The notes: generated by a model from the sequence alone, not told the origin. Positions 34,361 through 46,024 are shown, counted from the first letter of the stretch. The stretch is DNA of 64,000 bases from Laburnicola sp. R22_1 (GCA_014281115.1 JACONQ010000004.1:3720001-3784000); one strand, 5' to 3'. Numbers and translations: made by a program.

Positions 34361-35734
34361 ATGGCTGACGTAGCCGTCGAGAATCCGGCCAACACAGTCC
34401 CGCCGCACAAAAAGCAGCTCCCGTCTTCGATACCCAACTTCGACACGCTCGAAGGCTTCTCCACAGACGGTAGCGATGGCTACTCTACCTTCAAGAAGCT
34501 TCAGCGGCAGCTAGAGTGCGTACACGTACCGTCGACGACGCGGCGTTCGGCGAGCTAACTTGCGCTAGGTATATCCATCTTCAGGAAGAGTATATCAAGG
34601 ACGAGCAGCGGAGTTTGAAGCGGGAGCTGGTGCGCGCACAGGAGGAGATCAAGCGCATTCAGAGTGTGCCGCTAGTGATAGGGCAGTTCATGGAAGCCAT
34701 CGACCAAAAGTAGGACATAGGCTCGAATAACGTCACGTAGTTCTGCGCGTACTAACGTCTGCAGCACTGGCATCGTGCAGTCATCCACCGGCTCCAACTA
34801 TGTTGTTCGCATTCTCTCGACTCTCGATCGTGAGCTGCTCAAGCCGTCGTCCTCGGTCGCCCTTCATCGCCACTCCAACGCCCTCGTAGACATTCTCCCC
34901 CCCGAAGCCGACTCCTCTATCGCCATGCTTGGCCAGGACGAGAAACCCGACGTCACATACGCAGACGTGGGAGGCCTGGACATGCAGAAACAGGAGATTC
35001 GGGAAGCCGTCGAGCTGCCGCTGACACACTTTGACCTGTACAAGCAAATCGGAATCGACCCGCCGCGCGGCGTGCTGCTCTACGGCCCCCCCGGAACAGG
35101 AAAGACTATGCTGGTCAAGGCAGTGGCCAACAGCACAACGGCATCCTTCATCCGCGTAGTAGGCTCCGAGTTTGTGCAAAAGTATCTAGGAGAAGGCCCA
35201 CGCATGGTGCGAGACGTGTTCCGCATGGCGCGCGAGAATTCCCCCTCCATCATTTTCATCGATGAAATCGATGCCATTGCCACGAAGCGTTTCGACGCGC
35301 AGACGGGTGCCGACAGAGAAGTGCAGCGTATCTTGCTCGAGTTGCTCAATCAGATGGATGGCTTCGATCAGACGTCCAACGTGAAGGTCATTATGGCCAC
35401 CAACCGCGCCGATACGCTCGACCCCGCGCTTCTCCGCCCGGGACGTCTCGACCGCAAAATCGAATTTCCCAATCTGCGCGATCGCCGGGAGCGCCGTCTC
35501 ATCTTCGGCACTATCGCTGGCAAGATGAGCTTGTCGCCCGAGGTCGACCTTGACAGCTTGATCGTGCGCAACGATCCGCTGTCGGGTGCGGTCATTGCGG
35601 CCATTATGCAGGAGGCCGGGTTGAGGGCTGTGCGGAAGAATAGGTATAATATCATACAGAGTGATCTCGAAGAGGCCTATACCAGCCAGGTCAAAGGCGC
35701 GACAGAGGCGGACAAGTTTGACTTTTACAAGTAG
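34361..35734 (+). CDS. RPT3: 26S proteasome regulatory ATPase Rpt3
   Basis: One of the six AAA ATPases of the 19S base ring that unfold substrates and open the 20S gate. Three exons (34361-34515, 34569-34709, 34765-35734) give 421 aa. The N-terminal coiled coil is [31 protein letters not shown], the OB domain ends with [20 protein letters not shown], and the AAA core has [30 protein letters not shown] (Walker A), [16 protein letters not shown] (Walker B) and [25 protein letters not shown] (sensor, Arg finger). The C-terminus ends FDFYK; Rpt3 tails insert into the alpha ring through a terminal hydrophobic-Tyr-X motif, consistent with this end. Confidence 0.97.
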
Positions 35735-36283
35735 ACAGATTCATTGGCTGAGTGGAGAGATGGAAGAGGAGGTCACTGCTTGCGCTATGTATAATAGGAT
35801 ATATAGATGTGGAGCAGAGAAGCTTAACACTGCACGTGCGGACAAGCATCTTACCAAGTAACATGGCCTCCTTCGTGTTTGTAATCGGGAACAAGTTCTG
35901 TGTTCAGTAGCCATATTAGGACATTCATTGGTAGTGAAACTGGGATGGTTTGCCAATGTTGCCCTTGCCGGTTGGAGTCTGCGGGTACGTCCGTACACGA
36001 GGACAGACCTTCGGCTCAGAACGCATCACAAGCAGACAAGACAGCAATGAGAACAAAAAACTCGCTTGCATTCGTAGTCTTTGCCTCCGAAAGAAAAAAA
36101 TCCAAGCCTCAGCGGATAGGCTCGATACATTAAGGTATTGGTACAGAAAACATGCACGCAGGCAATGTCCTTTTCATGCCGCCTCCAAGCCTCCCTAGAT
36201 CCGCCGGCACAGGTCGCAGTAGTAGCAACCCACGATCGACTTCGTCTCATCCGCGTCTAGAGTGCGGCGTATGCTGTCCATGT
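35735..36283. other. Intergenic between RPT3 and LEA-like gene 3' ends
   Basis: About 550 bp between convergent genes. No coding sequence or repeat recognised. Confidence 0.55.
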
Positions 36284-36771
36284 CTAGTACGTTCCCGTCT
36301 TCGCTTTAGCCTCACCCTTGAGCTCTTGCGCCTTGCCCTTAGCCTCGCCCGTGAGCTCACTAGCCTTGCCCTTTGCCTGGCCTGCTACCTCGCTAGCCTG
36401 TCCTTTTGCCTGGCCTCTGGTCTCGGGGACGGCCTGCTTGATGGCTTCGGCGGCTTGCTCTGTCGATGCGTTAGCACACATTCACACGGGCCAATGTTCT
36501 CAGCGTCTATACGGACGGCCTCTGCGCACGAAGCCGCTCTGTTGCTTTGGTGACTAGGGTTATGTTTGAGTTGCTGATGGAGGGGCAGAGTAGGCCGACG
36601 GGGCAGGGATGGAAGATACATACCGCCCTTCTCAATACCCTTGACAGCAGCATTGGAGATGGTCCTGTCCACGACCTTGGCGGCATCCTTGACGGTCTCG
36701 ACGGGGCTCTTCCTCGCGATCGGGGAGGTGCTGAAGAGACGGGCCTGGCGGGCGATCTGAGTTCGGAGCAT
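36284..36771 (-). CDS. Small LEA-like protein with probable mitochondrial presequence
   Basis: Two exons (36624-36771, 36284-36459; intron 164 bp) give 107 aa. The N-terminus MLRTQIARQARLFSTSPIARKSP has the Arg/Ser/Ala pattern of a mitochondrial presequence with a typical cleavage context after RLFS. The middle part is DAAKVVDRTISNAAVKGIEKGEQAAEAIKQ. The C-terminal third is a hydrophilic repeat of the form GQAKG.A.E..G.AKGKA, like group 3 LEA or CsbD-type stress proteins, which stay unfolded in water and become helical on drying. No enzyme motif. The function is likely stress protection in mitochondria (inference). Confidence 0.75.
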
Positions 36772-37152
36772 GTTTGCGGGGTTCTGTGCTATGTGTGAAG
36801 CTGGGTGTTTTGATGCTGCGATGGATTGGGTCGTTGGGAGGTGCAGATGTGGATTTTAGAGTACTTGTGGCAAGCTGAGGCGGGTGGGCTTTAAAGAGGA
36901 GGACGAAGTAGCTTGGTTGATGTGGCCTACCTATGACGTCGTAGGAGCATCACTGGTGCAGGTGCATAAATGTGGCCATAGCTTCAAGATGCCATGATTC
37001 CGCCGCCTCCATACCTTCCTTCTAGTACGTATGAAGTCTCGATCAACTACATGGACTTTCAATGTTCCATTCATGATTGGCGTATATCACATACGGATCA
37101 TGCTACCTAGTTACATAGGTAGTAGCGAGCCACACCTGGAGGCACAATGCCG
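36772..37152. other. Intergenic
   Basis: About 380 bp: promoter of the LEA-like gene and 3' side of the carboxylesterase. Nothing else seen. Confidence 0.55.
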
Positions 37153-38932
37153 CTACGACAACAGCCCGAGCTGCCACCACTTGCACCGCCCACTCGCATT
37201 GCTATCCTGAATCTCCTCGATACCTGTAACATCCAAATCTAATACCTTGGCATCTGGCCCATACATGTCGAAGCGTCTGATGCCTTCCGCCTCGGGCACG
37301 CCACTCTTCGCGAAGCTCGTGATGAACTCCTGCAGGGCTACCGCGACCGTGCGATTCTGTACCTGCAACGGATTGGTAGGAGATGTAGCTCCGCCGTCAA
37401 AATAGGTATACGGGACATCGAAGCCATGGAAGGCGGGCGGTACAGAAAAGAGATAGGAGTACGTCTTGTTGTGGAAGCCGGTGGAGAGGTAGTTTGTGTT
37501 GCAGGTGAAGATGCCTTCGCTAACAATGGTGCTGGCACGCATGTAGTTGTCTGTGTAGCCATGGCTGCCGTCGAAGACTGCGGGATAGAGCGTTTGGGTG
37601 ATGTAGTCGACGGAGGACTGGGGGACGTTTGTAAGTGTTTCCTCGATCTGGGCAACGATGCGTTCGGTGCTGTTTACATAGGGAGGAACAAAATAGGCGC
37701 CTTCATTTGCATTGTGGCCGACCATGACACGGATAGTCTTGTCGAAGCGGCCCTGGGCGAGAAGTTGACCGGGTGTGAGCGGAGCGAAGAGACCATCGAC
37801 CACTGGACCGTAGGTATAGCTACCCCAGGGTGAATCGTATGCGACTTGCTGCGCGTTGGCGCGGATAACAGCATCTGATGAAAGATTGCGCAGTCCTGCC
37901 AGCGAGGTGGTGTTCGTCAAGTTCAGAAACTTGCGATATGTGTTTTCCTGTATCACACTCGACTGTATGGGAACCCAACCTGGCGACTGGGGAACAGCCT
38001 GTTGGAAAGGCGAAGGTCCCTTGCTGCCTCCGTAAGCGGTGATCTGATGCATGATGCTTCCTCCACCTGCGCTCTCGCCAAAGATGGTCACTCTGTTTGG
38101 ATCCCCACCGAAGAGATGGATGTTCTTCTGGACCCATTTGAGCGCGAACCGCTGGTCGTAGAGACCCAGGTTACTGACACCGCCTTCGGCCTGATATGAC
38201 GGTCCACTCAACCATCCGAAAGCACCAAGACGGTAGTTGATCGCAACGTAAATCACTTCTGCATCGCCGACTTTTCCAGACTCAGCTAGCAAGCCGGCTG
38301 GATTGTTATACTTATCACCTCCGGTATATCCTCCTCCATAGATCCAGAGCAGGACTGGTGCGCCGTATCCAGAGGAATTTGCGCGATCCAAGATTCTCTC
38401 GGGCACGAAGACATCCAGAAACAGGCAGTCTTCAGTCACCCAGTGCTCCGGTTCTGGGACTACAGAACTTGAATTGGCGCCAGAGGGCACGTAGACTGGG
38501 ATATCGGAAGAGCTGGCTCTAAAGAGGAGGCTGGCCAGGGCCTTGTACGAGAGCGATGACCAAGCTGGGCCGGCCTGGGGACATATCCTAGAGCGAGTAA
38601 GCTATGTCACCGTACGCGACAGAGTTTGGCTACACACCGGCCGATAGCACCATCGTTCACCGTTGATCTGTTCTCCGCAGGAGCTTCTGGAGGAGCGAAT
38701 CTCAGATTGCCGACAGGTGGGGCGGCGTATCTGATGTTGGAGAAGTTGTAGAAGCGGCCAGTATCCTGTTCCCAGGTCAATGCTCCAACTTCAAACCCAT
38801 CGGAGAATCGGAGAGACGTACATTGTACCCTGACGCTCTGTAAAGCTCGTATCCTAGATCTACGACCGGCAACGACCTATGCTGCGCAAACACGGCTCCA
38901 AGCAGAGTCGCTACACCCAAAAGCTTGTTCAT
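37153..38932 (-). CDS. Secreted type-B carboxylesterase/lipase
   Basis: Alpha/beta-hydrolase of the cholinesterase-like family. Three exons (38822-38932, 38638-38765, 37153-38587) give 557 aa. The signal peptide is MNKLLGVATLLGAVFAQ. Family landmarks are FSNIRYAAPPVGNLRFAPPE, EDCLFLDVFVP, VLLWIYGGGYTGG (oxyanion loop) and TIFGESAGGGS (nucleophile Ser). A Glu is likely in GHNANEGAYF and the His in PAFHGFDVPYTYF. Several N-glycosylation sequons (NLTNTT, NKT, NRT) fit secretion. Substrate cannot be told from sequence. Exon phases close exactly. Confidence 0.92.
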
Positions 38933-39478
38933 GATGATGAGTACCGATTATGAATACCTGAAGTCAAAGAGTCCTCAAGACGAAAAGCTAACACAATATC
39001 TTTTCGTTCCAATTCGTTCCAATTCTTCGCCCCAAAAGTAATAGAGGAGTCTTCGCTCCAAAAGTAATGGAGGAGCTCCGAACAGCTGCTTCCACAATAA
39101 CAATCAGGCACGACCAGGCCTTAAACCTTTCGCCGCCTGTATTGGAAGGTACGGCGTCCTAAAGTACGCCATCGACAAACGCCCGCAGGAATTTCCTTCC
39201 TGGGCGGCACACGTGCACGTCAGCGTGTGGAAGTGTTCCTGTTCCGACGGCTCCGAGAAGGGCATCTCGCCTACTATAGAAGGCCAATAACGTCTATGGC
39301 GCACATCATGACCTCTCGCACAAGGCTTCTAACGCAAACAAAACTGGCCCGAATTGTTTGTGGTTCTAGTCGTCTATTTAGTAACGGAGATGCTGCCGTA
39401 TTCAAGAGTACTCATGGATCGGACCCTTGTTGGCGTTAGTGTACACACTAGATATTACGCGTTGCCTGGGCTGTGGTA
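38933..39478. other. Intergenic upstream of the carboxylesterase
   Basis: About 545 bp. A short near-duplicate, CGTTCCAATT, repeats near 39005-39025 and 'CGCCCCAAAAGTAAT'/'CGCTCCAAAAGTAAT' at about 39027-39070. Otherwise nothing; presumed promoter. Confidence 0.5.
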
Positions 39479-39557
39479 CAGCGCCCTAGGAGGTATGGGT
39501 GACTAGCGCAAATCCTTTGCAAGAGGGGTTTTCTTCTTGTAAGAGACTACGGACTTA

Positions 39558-40171
39558 CTCGGCCCTTTGCGGTTGTTAATTTTACTGCGTAAAAGGCCGT
39601 GCTACGCACAGCCTACCTAGTTTAATAATAATTTATACTTAATAATAACGTTTTATTAAAAACTATCTAGTAATATTAAAATTATGTGGTGTTTATTTAA
39701 TCTACCTAGGGGTAGGACAATAAAGGCTTTTATTTTAAATAACATAACAAAAAAATGCAGAGCCCCCTACTTAGTAATTAAAAAGAACGTAAAAAGGGGA
39801 TTATGTGGCGTTAATTAATCTACCTAGGGGTAGGACGACAAAGGCTTTCATCTTAAATAACATAACAAAAAAAGCAGAGCCCCCTGTTTAGTAATTAAAA
39901 AGAGCGTAAAAAGGTAATCACAAAAAAAGCGATTAAAATTCAAGTTATATCTCTTTTACTTAGAAAAAATGTATAATTATACTAGGTTTATTTCTTTACT
40001 ACTAGTAAGCAAAGGGCTCTACTTTTTTTTATATTATTTAAGATAAAAGCTTTTATTATCCTACTATTACATAAATTAAATTAACACTATATATAATTTA
40101 TTATTAAGCTAGTTAGGCTGTGCGTAGCACAGCCTTTTACGCAGTAAAATCAACAACCGCAAGGGGCCGAG
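39558..40171. mobile_element. Foldback element nested in the MITE, with internal family A units
   Basis: About 614 bp with imperfect inverted ends of about 80 bp: left CTCGGCCCTTTGCGGTTGTT, right inverted CTCGGCCCCTTGCGGTTGTT. Both continue through TTTTACTGCGTAAAAGG and GTGCTACGCACAGCCTA. Inside are two direct family A units (39685-39917) on the left arm and one inverted unit (about 40003-40092) on the right arm. Target duplication is not clear. Confidence 0.75.
39685..39917 (+). repeat. Family A repeat, two direct tandem units (about 119-bp period)
   Basis: Units start TGTGGTGTTTATTTAATCTA and TGTGGCGTTAATTAATCTA. Each continues through CCTAGGGGTAGGAC, a CATAACAAAAAAA block, GCAGAGCCCCCT and TTAGTAATTAAAAAG. 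These are the least mutated copies in the window and serve as reference for the AT-degraded ones. Confidence 0.85.
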
Positions 40172-40677
40172 TGTCGGCCTCCATGACGGACGAACTTTGC
40201 GACCCATGCGCACTAGTCACCCGTACCTCCTGGGGCACTGTATTGGGAGGGCTGGGGACTGGGGCCGGCAAGCGAGCGGAGGCTTTGCGAGCTCGTCGGA
40301 GCCCGATACGCCATTACGCCGCATTGTTTCCCGTCCACTGCGATTCGAAGATGAGCAGATGAATAGCCAAAGCCACGAATGTTATGTCTTTGTCGTTCCG
40401 ATATTATGCTGCTCGGGCGTATATCCACGATTACATAAAGACGAACTCCAAGTAGTCTATCCCCCGCTCCCGTTACAGTGGATACCTATACCATACAAAC
40501 CGGGTACCTCAAATATACAAACGCCTTCGCTATGCTTCCAACGACTTTAATATCAAACCAAACCACTTTCCTCGACTACGACACAGGATCAAGGCACTGG
40601 CAGTCCTGGATGCTCCCTCCAATCCTATTACCGCTGAGCTTCATCGGACACTTCCATGCTACCACCATGCTATTGCA

Positions 40678-42428
40678 CTAGAGGAGCAAATTCCACATGC
40701 GCTCCATTGTATAGCCAAACACGGGCGCGCTCAGGGAATCCGGTCTTCCCTGCAGGTAGGGCTCCTGATGTGCCCAGCTATCCTCGTTCACGAATGCGTC
40801 GTGGAGGTCTTCGTAGACGGATTTATCGATACCGCGGATGCGTTTCGCCGAGGCGATGAACTGGCCCTTAAAGCTAAGCAGCACTTTGTCGCAGCTGGTA
40901 GCGTTGTTGATGCGGTTTGAGAGCTCAGGGAAGAGGTGCATAGTATCTAAACTGTCAAACCGGTCGCCGCATTTCTCGCAGTTGCAGACGTAGCCCGCCC
41001 ACCCCAGACTCAGCATACCAGTACGGTTGGGGTCGAAGTAATTGCGTACGCGGGGGTAGAACTCGCGCGGGTTGTGAACATCGGCTTGGACAAACAATGT
41101 TTGTTTTGCGAGCTTATCCCAGCTGTTCAGGATGTGGTAGAGGTATGTTTCTCCTTCGCGTCCAATGTTGGCAAGTGGTGTCACTTTGTGGGCTCCGGTG
41201 CCTTGCTGTACCCACTCTAGGTTCGCTTCGCTGTCTTTGATGTAAACGTGTATCTGCGGGTCTCGTAGATTGGGCATTGCATTTAACCTAGAGATGACGC
41301 GCGCCACTTGATCTACCGGTTCCTTGTACATACCAATGACGAGTTCTATGCCAGTCTGCGGAGCATACTCCAGGTCAAGAATTGGCGGCGTCTCAGTGAC
41401 GGCTTGGTCTGTCCCGCCAGAGAAGTTTAGAATCAAGTACACCAACCAAGCCGAAGATAGAGCAACTGCGAGAAAGTAATTGTGAACGAGGGAATGCGTT
41501 CGAATTCCTTTTGCAGCGGAGAGACGTGTGCCATCAGTTTCCTTCGACCATTCCGCTACGAGAGTGTCTTCGCTATCCATCGATTCCAGGGTAACATATT
41601 TTGGTATAGCTCCATACTTGGCCCACCGTCTGCGACTACGTCTTATAACCAGGTCTCGGATGATCCAAGTCAAAACAGCGCAGGCGTAAAATATGTACTG
41701 GGGCCACGATGCGTAAGAACGGCGAGGCTTGAAGGTTGATGCAAGACCTATCGTCGCGGTCATCGCTAAGAGAACGAGCATGTCGCCAATGCTATCATCG
41801 CTTCCATAATAGTCAGAGACACCCTGTGGCCGGTCGATTGGCACCAGGAATGACTTTCCCAGTTGAATAGCGGAGGAGGTCGTCCATAGGTTGATGAACA
41901 GTAATGGCATATATCTGGGTTCTAACGCGGAGGCAAACCGAGCAAAGGTCTCACCACGGAGAGCTAAACAGGATGTAGTGACGAGGACTCCGATACAGCT
42001 TATCATAAGGTTCACTCGTCGATCAATGCGGATGGTATCCGGCAAGCAATCGTAGGCAATCGACCATGATGCTCTCGCAACTCCCGTCAAGAGCACTGCT
42101 GGAATAACGGTTTCCAGAACGGTCGCAGTCAATCTATACTCGCACAGCATAATGCCAGCGCAGCAGAGTGTCGTGGCAAGAATACAACCAATCTCTAGGC
42201 GCGATCGTGGCTTGTGGACGCTCCATGCGCGGATTATCGTTTCGACGCAATACGAAGTTGCCTATGTGGTTCAGCATTGTTTTTTTAAAGCGAAGAGAAT
42301 GAGAGTACCGTTAACATGATGAGGGTAGGCAGATTCTGTAAGTGTAGAATGGCCTGCAGTGCAAAGATCGCGGCCGCCACTGTCGAGAGAACCGCAACGG
42401 GAACTTTCATCCAGCCTGCCGTCGTCAT
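40678..42428 (-). CDS. DUF3431 family membrane protein
   Basis: Two exons (42309-42428, 40678-42261; intron 47 bp) give 567 aa starting MTTAGWMKVPVAVLSTVAAA. The N-terminal half has several hydrophobic segments, e.g. VAVLSTVAAAIFALQAILHL, LATTLCCAGIMLC and YFLAVALSSAWLVYLILNF. These surround a multi-span region like those seen in ABC-transporter membrane parts, but without an ATPase. The C-terminal half is the DUF3431 domain: GIELVIGMYKEPVDQVARVI, HVYIKDSEANLEW, NIGREGETYLYHIL, TLFVQADVHNPREFYPRV and FKGQFIASAKRIR. DUF3431 resembles glycosyltransferase-type folds by its 'Y.KD' and 'Q.D.H' motifs, but no activity is established. An orphan fungal family; lies beside transposon remains. Confidence 0.85.
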
Positions 42429-43666
42429 TTCCAACCGTTCCCATGGCTCTCCATCTTTGTCTCCTCTGGAATTTGTGACTGCAGCGCAGAGGGCCGTGTT
42501 TGCGAATTAAAGGAAACACAAGTAAAGCGGAAAACTGACGCTCAGCTCAACGAGAAGGTATCCTAGAAGCAACAGGTGTCATTGAATGGATTTGATGCAT
42601 GTTTGCGGCGGACGTTATCGCTAAGGGGGACATACTAGATTGAAGGTCAACATTGTCCACGCAGGTGAGTGAAGGTTCTGGAGTCTGCAGCCAGGACTGT
42701 TAAGCCTTGACAAACTCTCGACCAGTTTGGAAGAACACAGGCTTCGAAACCAAGGAGTGAAAGTGGATAATCACCTCGAGCTGCATACCGACGCGCTGGC
42801 GGCTGCCAACCATAGGTACGGCCGCCTTCGCTCGCCACTAGGCCCACGGAGCCAGCTGCGCGATGGCGTCGCTTTGTAGTCGTCAACCGCATCCATACCC
42901 AGAGGAGAGGGTATTTCGAGGGGGCAGCTCACACAAAGCAGGAAAGTAATGGGATCGGGTCAGTGATGAGAGAGCAGGAAAGAGGCAGCGACGACCGGGG
43001 CTCAGAATGCCAGGTTGCCACCTGGGCAACCATGCATGAACGAGACAGAGGGTACATACGTATTACGGATGTCCTCGGTTCTCATGGATCTTCATACGCC
43101 GCAAGGCGTAGATTGGATGGGGCCAGGTACGCTTGGCGCACAGTGAACACCAGTCTTGTCGCTGTGTTCCCCAGGAAACGTCCCACCAGGCTACTAAAAT
43201 GGGTTTCTGGCTCAAACCTAGTCGTGGGCGGTGACAAGGCTGCACACATCAAAGTACTGGTATGTCACTGCTGTCGCTGTTGAAAGGAGCACCCCCACGC
43301 GCCTGGCAGGCGCTACAGCAGCAGCTTACTGTCTCATTGTCTACATGATAGGCTGGTTCCTATAGTGAGGCGGCCTGATCGTCCATTAATATTACACTCC
43401 ACTCTGTTCAGTCGTGTGAGTGCACTGATCTACTACCTAAGGTATTACACAACCGTCAAGTTGCCAACGCGGCAATGCTCTGAACTACCAGTACCTGGAG
43501 CGGCCTCTAATATGTGTGTGTTGCCCTGCGCTCTTCTAGGCACTGCAAGTAAGCACTGGGTATGGATTTAACCTGACGCTTGAGATATTAGACGCTATTT
43601 CGCCAAGAGGCATATTCATTGTTGGCCCCCACAAGGTGTTTGCAAGCAGGCATCTAATAGCCAATA
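42429..43666. other. Intergenic, no gene seen
   Basis: About 1.2 kb of normal composition upstream of the DUF3431 gene. Short open frames only; no similarity recognised. Confidence 0.5.
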
Positions 43667-43790
43667 CAGTCAGCCAGAGGGTACCGGTGACTAGCGCGCA
43701 TACGTCGCAAAGTCCTTCTGTGGTCTTTTGCAAGAAGAAGACGCTGTTGTGAAGGATTTGCGCCAATCACATGTACCCTCTAGATGAATA
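43667..43790. mobile_element. 124-bp MITE, same family as the outer element at 39479
   Basis: Begins CAGTCAGCCAGAGGGTACC and its other end, inverted, reads TATTCATCTAGAGGGTACA; a TA flanks each side (43665-43666, 43791-43792). The shared core (GTGACTAGCGC, TTTGCAAGAAGAAG, GGATTTGCGC) aligns with the 39479-40240 element minus its nested insert. It shows little RIP. Confidence 0.7.
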
Positions 43791-43858
43791 TACACACCAA
43801 CAGTGACCAGCGGGTATTATCAGGCCTCGTCTCCATATCCAAAAGGTCCACATAGAGA

Positions 43859-44048
43859 ACAATAGGCTGCCGTCGACAATGATGCCGTGCAGAACGTCGA
43901 CGACGAAATTATTGTTATTTTGTGTATATCTTGTTACTACCACTGTGTGCTAGGTACTAGGTTTTAGTACCTTCTATTTTACTTCTCTCTGTGTATAGTG
44001 CAGACTTAACCTTAGTTAGAATCTTAACACGACGAAGATCTTCAATAG
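43859..44048 (+). repeat. Family C repeat, least mutated copy
   Basis: About 190 bp, containing GTACTAGGTTTTAGTACCTT, CTATTTTACTTCTCTCTGTG and TTAGAATCTTAACACGACGA. Degraded copies are at 49917-50110 (inverted), 51523-51626 and, as a 40-bp piece, 58327-58366. Differences are mostly C to T or G to A. It may be a solo LTR fragment, but no matching TG...CA ends or target duplication could be fixed. Confidence 0.7.
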
Positions 44049-44955
44049 AAAACAATAGCGTAGTACTTACGAGGTCATGCTTTACAGGAAAGCCTCTCTC
44101 TGCATGCATTACCTAATTTGAATAGGTGATACTCGCGCAGACACAAAATACGTTACAATTGAAGTTGCAGAGGTACAAGAACTGCACTATCTACAACGTA
44201 CGTATACCTACCTAGGTCTGTAGCAAGTCAGGGGTTAGGATATTTTGTAGGACATCTTGACAGAAGTCTTGAACCATGGCAAGGCTACCTGGTAACTCAT
44301 TTCTTACTTCGCACCATAGAAGGTAGTAATTCACCCACAAGGGGTATACTAACGGCATTGAGCACCAATAAGGTACCTAGGTAAGGTCCTCCTGTCCAGC
44401 TAATTGTGGGGCGATAAGCAGAACAAGAGCCTCTTATTGGTGCGATTAGGCCTCCAAATGCGATTACAATCCCCCTTATGGGTGAATTCTCACAGGACTA
44501 GTATATATCGGCTGGTACAGGAATCGGGCATGGACTTTCTTCGTTGTGAGCCTGGTTGAGATCCAAAGCGCCTATCTATCTTTGGCAACGTTCACCTTTG
44601 AGTCCTGATAGTGGTCATTTCGTCAAGGTCCGCCGTCACGAACGACATGTACGTATTCGTGAGGAGTGCTAGACAGCGAGCGGACTGCGTACCAAGGTAC
44701 CACGGCAGTGACACTGATGCACTTGTGGAGGCACAGGCGCCGGAAGTGGGCAGGGTGCGAGGCACGCTAGCTTGATGAGTAGCTAGCGGCGTCTTGGCAC
44801 CGAGGGGCGGCTGACTCTTGCCGTCTGCCCGCTTCGCCACCTGCAACCTACTTATCGACATCATCCGCCGCCCTCCACCCAGCACCAGCGCTCGCACACC
44901 CCCGCAGCACACACACCCAACCCGCGCTTCAGCAGAGGACTCGTCAACCAGATTC
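44049..44955. other. Intergenic upstream of SUI1
   Basis: About 900 bp. A string of short repeated pieces (ACCTAGGT, GGTACCTAGG, AAGGTA) near 44190-44400; no gene. The SUI1 leader is pyrimidine-rich. Confidence 0.5.
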
Positions 44956-45379
44956 ATGACCACGGACATCCAGAACCTCAAGTCCTTCGACCCGTTCGCG
45001 GAGGCCGAAGACTCAGTCGGCGACGTCAAGACAGCCAGTCAGAACTACATCCACATCCGCATCCAGCGTGAGTGTCCCACGAGCACCCTGTGCGTGCTTA
45101 CTGCGGTGCCAACAGCCTGCTAACTGACGCCGCTCAGAGCGTAATGGCCGCAAGACCTTGACCACGGTCCAAGGCCTGCCCAAGAAATTCGACCAGAAGA
45201 AGATCCTCAAAGTGATCAAGAAGAAGTTTGCCTGCAATGGCACCGTCGTCACCGACACGGAGATGGGAGAGGTGATCCAGCTGCAGGGCGATCAGCGCAA
45301 AGATGTCCAGGAGTTCCTCACCGACAAGAAGGAGGGGCTGGGCTTGGACACCAAAACCATAAAGGTCCACGGTTTCTAA
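44956..45379 (+). CDS. SUI1: Translation initiation factor eIF1
   Basis: Scans for the start codon on the 40S ribosome. Two exons (44956-45067, 45138-45379; intron 70 bp) give 117 aa: MTTDIQNLKSFDPFAEAED, NYIHIRIQQRNGRKTLTTVQGLP, KKILKVIKKKFACNGTVV, LQGDQRKDVQEFLTDKKEG, ending IKVHGF. All SUI1-fold signatures are in place and length is standard. Confidence 0.98.
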
Positions 45380-46024
45380 GCCGCCTGCCGTGCACACGCG
45401 TCTGCGTCTGCTCCCGTCACCGTCGCCGTCCACATGCGCACTGCAGACTTCGTCCATCTGCACTCAATACTTTCGGCGTTCGGTCACGAGGCTGGAGGCA
45501 CTGTCAGCCGGCGGGGCTGATTATGCGGCGCAGCATCGGTAGATACCCACTTGTTACGACTTTTCCCTTACGACTCTGCTTTGGGAATGCGATGGAGGAT
45601 GCGTATTGCTCTTGAGTCATGGTTTCACTCGGTACATGACTATGAAAATGGCGGGCTTGTGTGCGAACGCCCGGCCGTGGGGGCCAGCCTCGATAGCCAA
45701 ATCAACATGTCTGCGTCATCTCTAAGCGCCGCGCTTTTTGTGCGTCCTCGTTTCGATTGTGACTCTGCGCTTTGATTCATTTCTTCTTGCTGACTCTTTC
45801 TTTGGATATGTGCAATTATTGGGGAAGGTGCTACCATGGTTCTCGGCTTGCCCCACCCAGCCGTACCTGGTCCCAGGGCTGTCTTTAGCCTGAGCGTCAG
45901 CGACGACGGCCTTCCCCCGCATCACGGCCAACAACATCACAATGTTACCATGACCACCTGGACATTCGAACTCATCATTGAAATATTGCATTAACATCGC
46001 ATAACACGTCTCAGGGTATCTGCA
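45380..46024. other. Intergenic between SUI1 and CDC9 3' ends
   Basis: About 645 bp between convergent genes; nothing recognised. Confidence 0.55.

Larger units (their letters stand above)
39479..40240. mobile_element. TA-flanked MITE holding a nested foldback element
   Basis: Outer TIRs begin CAGCGCCCTAGGAGGTA (39479) and, inverted, CAGTGCCCCAGGAGGTA (ending 40240), then share GGGTGACTAG. A TA flanks each end (39477-39478 and 40241-40242). Removing the inner element (39558-40171) leaves about 150 bp that align along their length with the 124-bp MITE at 43667-43790. The termini resemble Tc1/mariner ends (CAGTGCC also starts the Tc1 element at 53777). No coding capacity. Confidence 0.78.

Noticed and set aside
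43859..44048. Solo LTR
   Set aside because: Could not find matching TG...CA ends or a target duplication; kept as an unclassified repeat.
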